Source: Gnetum montanum (Eukaryota > Streptophyta > Gnetopsida > Gnetales > Gnetaceae). From it: 23,415 nucleotides of DNA. The first letter of the stretch is position 1. Each line of letters starts with the position of its first letter. The position numbers and the translations under genes are program-made. The notes beneath the pieces were generated by a model. The model made no database searches. It was given only the letters and a program-made list of their open reading frames with translations, and was not told where the DNA came from. Location of the stretch: contig MNCI01022151.1 of NCBI GenBank assembly GCA_015680685.1, forward strand, positions 809,434 to 832,848, written 5' to 3'. This document shows positions 10,839 through 23,415 of the stretch, piece by piece.

Positions 10839-11255
10839 TCTTGAATCCATTGACATACAAATAAATTTTGCAATTTACATTTCCATCGTCAATCGACAAC
10901 TAGTTCACTAGGCATATTGTTGATAGACTTGTTATAATCTCAACTAGGGGGGCCTTATCACTTTCAACATCAATTATTCACCAGATGCAACAACCAGTTA
11001 TCCTCATTCAGTTATCCTCATTTGTTACCCTGAATAAAATATACCGATTTTGTTTTTTTATGAATGTATAACTAGTGCAACTTGGAAAATGCTAAAATGT
11101 AAAGAAAAAACAAGGCAAATAATCCTTATGCATTTAGAAGTTCATGGCTACAAGTAAATTCAATGCAAGTACTTCACAAGAGAAAGTCCCACAAAATAAA
11201 CACCAACCCTCTGTGGCATGAATAAGCAACTTTGAGCAATAGTAAGTAATATGTT

Positions 11256-21299
<10,044 letters not shown>

Positions 21300-22124
21300 C
21301 TAGGCAAACAAGTTCAAAAAATTTATTATACAACAGAATTAAATAACAATAGATATGCTATTCTGATATTATGGGTAAACAGATATTAAGATTTTTATGA
21401 AAAATTTTATTGAATTCAACATTATGAAAAATGGTTCAGAAAATAGATTATTAAAAATTCTAAAAGAAACAGTTACCATAGAAAATATAAATGGTCAATT
21501 TCAAGAGTTAACAAAAAGAGCAACCGGTCATCAAAGATGAACCGGAAGCAGGATCGGTACCATTGTTTTTAAGCAGGCAGTTCATCATCTTGATCTCAAG
21601 CCTCCCCCAGCCCCACTTATGTTCAACATGGGGCTGTGAAAAACTTCACTGAGCTTTTCTGCACAGACTGGCTGGTTTGAGCTTCTGTGGTACGAGTGGT
21701 TAAGCAATGACTGTGACCTACATATGCATCTGAATTTATGTGATATGTCACTACATTCCACCTGTGCAGCTACGCTACAGCATCTCACAGGAAGACTTCT
21801 TTTAAAACAAAAAGAAACTAGGGATTTTTTTTTCATTTTAACACTAGAACGTCTAATTTGATTCTATTAAATTCCATGATCTTTCATTATAATATCAACT
21901 GTTGATGATTTGATATTTTTAGAATCTTCTGGTGGGTTTAACCCTTAAAAAGTATAGCTCAAATCTTGGATGGTTGTTGATCAAGAAAAATGCAAAATGG
22001 CTTTGGCTGTTTTCAGATCACGTAGGTCACAACTGCTGAACCATGTGAATCAATAGGTATGTTTTTAAATTTGTTAATTAATTTTCATTTTGCTTTTATT
22101 TCTTAAATCAAGTATGGTTAAGGC

Positions 22125-22450
22125 ATGTACAACTGGGATCTTGTGGGCTCGGCCTGTGGTGCGAGCAGTGACGATGCAGCAATCAACTTCATGGCCAAGG
22201 TTGTGTTACATAATGCACTGCTTGTGAATGAGCTCTGTTGGATCCACATCAAGAATGCTGCCACATCCAGGACCAAGCACAGCACAGCATTCACACAGAA
22301 GAATTGGCTAAGATGGCTGTCAAAGCACATCCAGTAGGTGTGTAGCCCATTGGCTATAATCACAGTATACATTAGCAGCTTCAGCATTTCCGTCAGCTGT
22401 AACTGAAGGAACATCCAACATTGCTGCATCAGATTGAGGAACATCATTGC
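22125..22450. other. GC-richer island with open frames on both strands
   Basis: The local base content is visibly richer in G and C than the flanks, and long open frames occur on both strands (plus 22125-22337, minus 22447-22118). A third reading on the minus strand (DVPQSDAAMLDVPSVTADGN, then AEAANVYCDYSQWATHLLDV) also looks protein-like. I cannot assign any of them. It is probably a relic of an inserted transposon or a captured exon. Confidence 0.35.
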
Positions 22451-22826
22451 TATACCAGGTTGAAAAGATCATATATAAAATTTTTATAAAGTGGTTTATG
22501 ACTGGTAGAACTGGTCAACACTCTGTTAAGATGAAGCCATATATTCCTTTTTTATGCTGTGTTATTATTATTTATGTATTGTTGTGGGTTCCATGTAATA
22601 ACATACAGTTACTCTATATTACCTTGATTAAAAAAACAGGGTTGGGACTGTCTCTTTGAGGGTTATTACCCTAAAACAGATAAAAAAAAGACTACATAAG
22701 AGATATCGTTATGTTTATGAAAGCATATTAGGTAGATAAGGGTTTGTTAACAGTTTGGTAGCTGTTGCTGCTGTGCATGTTCTGCTGAAGATTACTGTAG
22801 CTATTAGGCCAGCTCTGCCTGAACCT

Positions 22827-22864
22827 TGTTAAATTCTTGTGCGTGTGTTAAATTCTTGTGTGTG
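22827..22864. repeat. 19-bp tandem duplication
   Basis: TGTTAAATTCTTGTGCGTG (22827-22845) is followed directly by TGTTAAATTCTTGTGTGTG (22846-22864), one base different. Confidence 0.9.
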
Positions 22865-23415
22865 TCTGTGTTCCCTGTTTTTATTCAGTTCATTTTCTGT
22901 TCATGTAGCTATGTTTTCTGATAACACTTTGACATACTAAAAGTCATTCTTCTTCGAGATGAATCAGGCTGGCGCCCAAGAAACCTCCCTTGATGGATCT
23001 CATTTTGTTAAGGCTTGTCCTGGACAGCCTCTTTACGTAACAGATCCTAAATTATAAAATCTTCCATGTGAACTACATGTAAGGTATTCATCAATGTATT
23101 TTTGTGAGAGGATTTAGTCATATATTCTGGCTCTAAATTGTTAGCCAGTAAGAATGTTCAACCATTGTCAGTTTGATCTCAATATAGGAAACTATTACTG
23201 TAAAGGTCATCACCTGAAGGCTCAATGTTTATCCCACTAAGCAGGTCCTGGGAGAGCTGGTAGATGAATGAAAGTCAGTGAGATAAAGCTATGCAAATGA
23301 TTAGAAAGACTGTCTTTAGAATTTAAGCACAAAAAGAATTAAGAAAAGGACTAGGGTAACACCGCACCCAATAAGGAGGTGGTCATTACTAACCCCAAGG
23401 ATCTAGAAGAAAAAA

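Larger units (their letters stand above)
21300..23415 (-). other. 5' part: open-ended PIP intron
   Basis: It enters the exon at 21299 through TTTGCCTAG. I searched the minus strand for the expected upstream exon (LRGIFLLRKKE and DWFY type sequence) and for GGSWGS and found neither, so the intron extends past the window. An 83-codon minus-strand open frame at 21836-21585 has no PIP similarity. Apart from the island and the short repeat listed separately, I see nothing I can name. Confidence 0.65.

Noticed and set aside
21690-21720. Possible tRNA-Ser-like start (GAGTGGTTAAGC)
   Set aside because: No T-arm or acceptor stem follows; it is at best a SINE scrap.
21585-21836. Minus-strand 83-codon frame as a PIP transit-peptide exon
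   Set aside because: It is upstream in the right orientation, but the exon entering at 21299 must follow the catalytic N-terminal domain, not a transit peptide, and the frame has no PIP similarity.

Overview
This is nuclear DNA of a seed plant, probably a gymnosperm. The evidence is AT-rich sequence, spliceosomal GT-AG introns of 4 to 5 kb filled with decayed retroelements, non-LTR and Ty3-type LTR retrotransposon remains at every scale, and a plant-type proline iminopeptidase gene. The species assignment is inference; the gene and element assignments come from translated motifs.

The one intact gene is on the minus strand. Five exons (21299-21202, 21030-20929, 16854-16741, 16305-16231, 11357-11256) encode the C-terminal 162 codons of a proline iminopeptidase (alpha/beta hydrolase, family S33, EC 3.4.11.5). 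Every junction has GT-AG ends and the frame stays open to a TGA. The catalytic Asp (GRYD), the catalytic His (DAGHS) and the conserved Cys and Glu residues are visible. The N-terminal half, with the GGSWGS nucleophile, is not in the window and must lie past the right edge, so the intron entering the first visible exon is over 2.1 kb long.

Region by region: 1-1794 holds a TC microsatellite, a CpG-rich two-copy repeat and an 85-bp direct repeat in AT-rich DNA. 1795-3800 is a dead LINE (plus strand) with recognisable reverse transcriptase. About 4000-8927 is a minus-strand Ty3/Gypsy remnant: an LTR-like regulatory part with a TATA box and an AGATGTCT-type repeat field at the left, integrase in the middle, and RNase H plus the end of reverse transcriptase at the right, cut off at 8928 by a TGTTGGGAAT motif. 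8928-10832 is unassigned. 10833-11255 is the likely 3' UTR of the peptidase. The 4.9-kb intron (11358-16230) contains a 312-bp tandem duplication carrying tRNA-like SINE copies, a second SINE-like element, four short tandem duplications, inverted repeats and plus-strand exon-like stretches. The 4.1-kb intron (16855-20928) contains a second, unrelated LINE (minus strand) and another copy of the first SINE-like family. 21300-23415 is upstream intron with an unusual GC-rich island at 22125-22450.

There is no operon-like cooperation between genes. The biology is one long-intron housekeeping peptidase gene acting as host to several generations of retroelements. No clearly novel system was found; the best candidates for new content are the plus-strand exon-like pair nested in the large intron and the GC-rich island.
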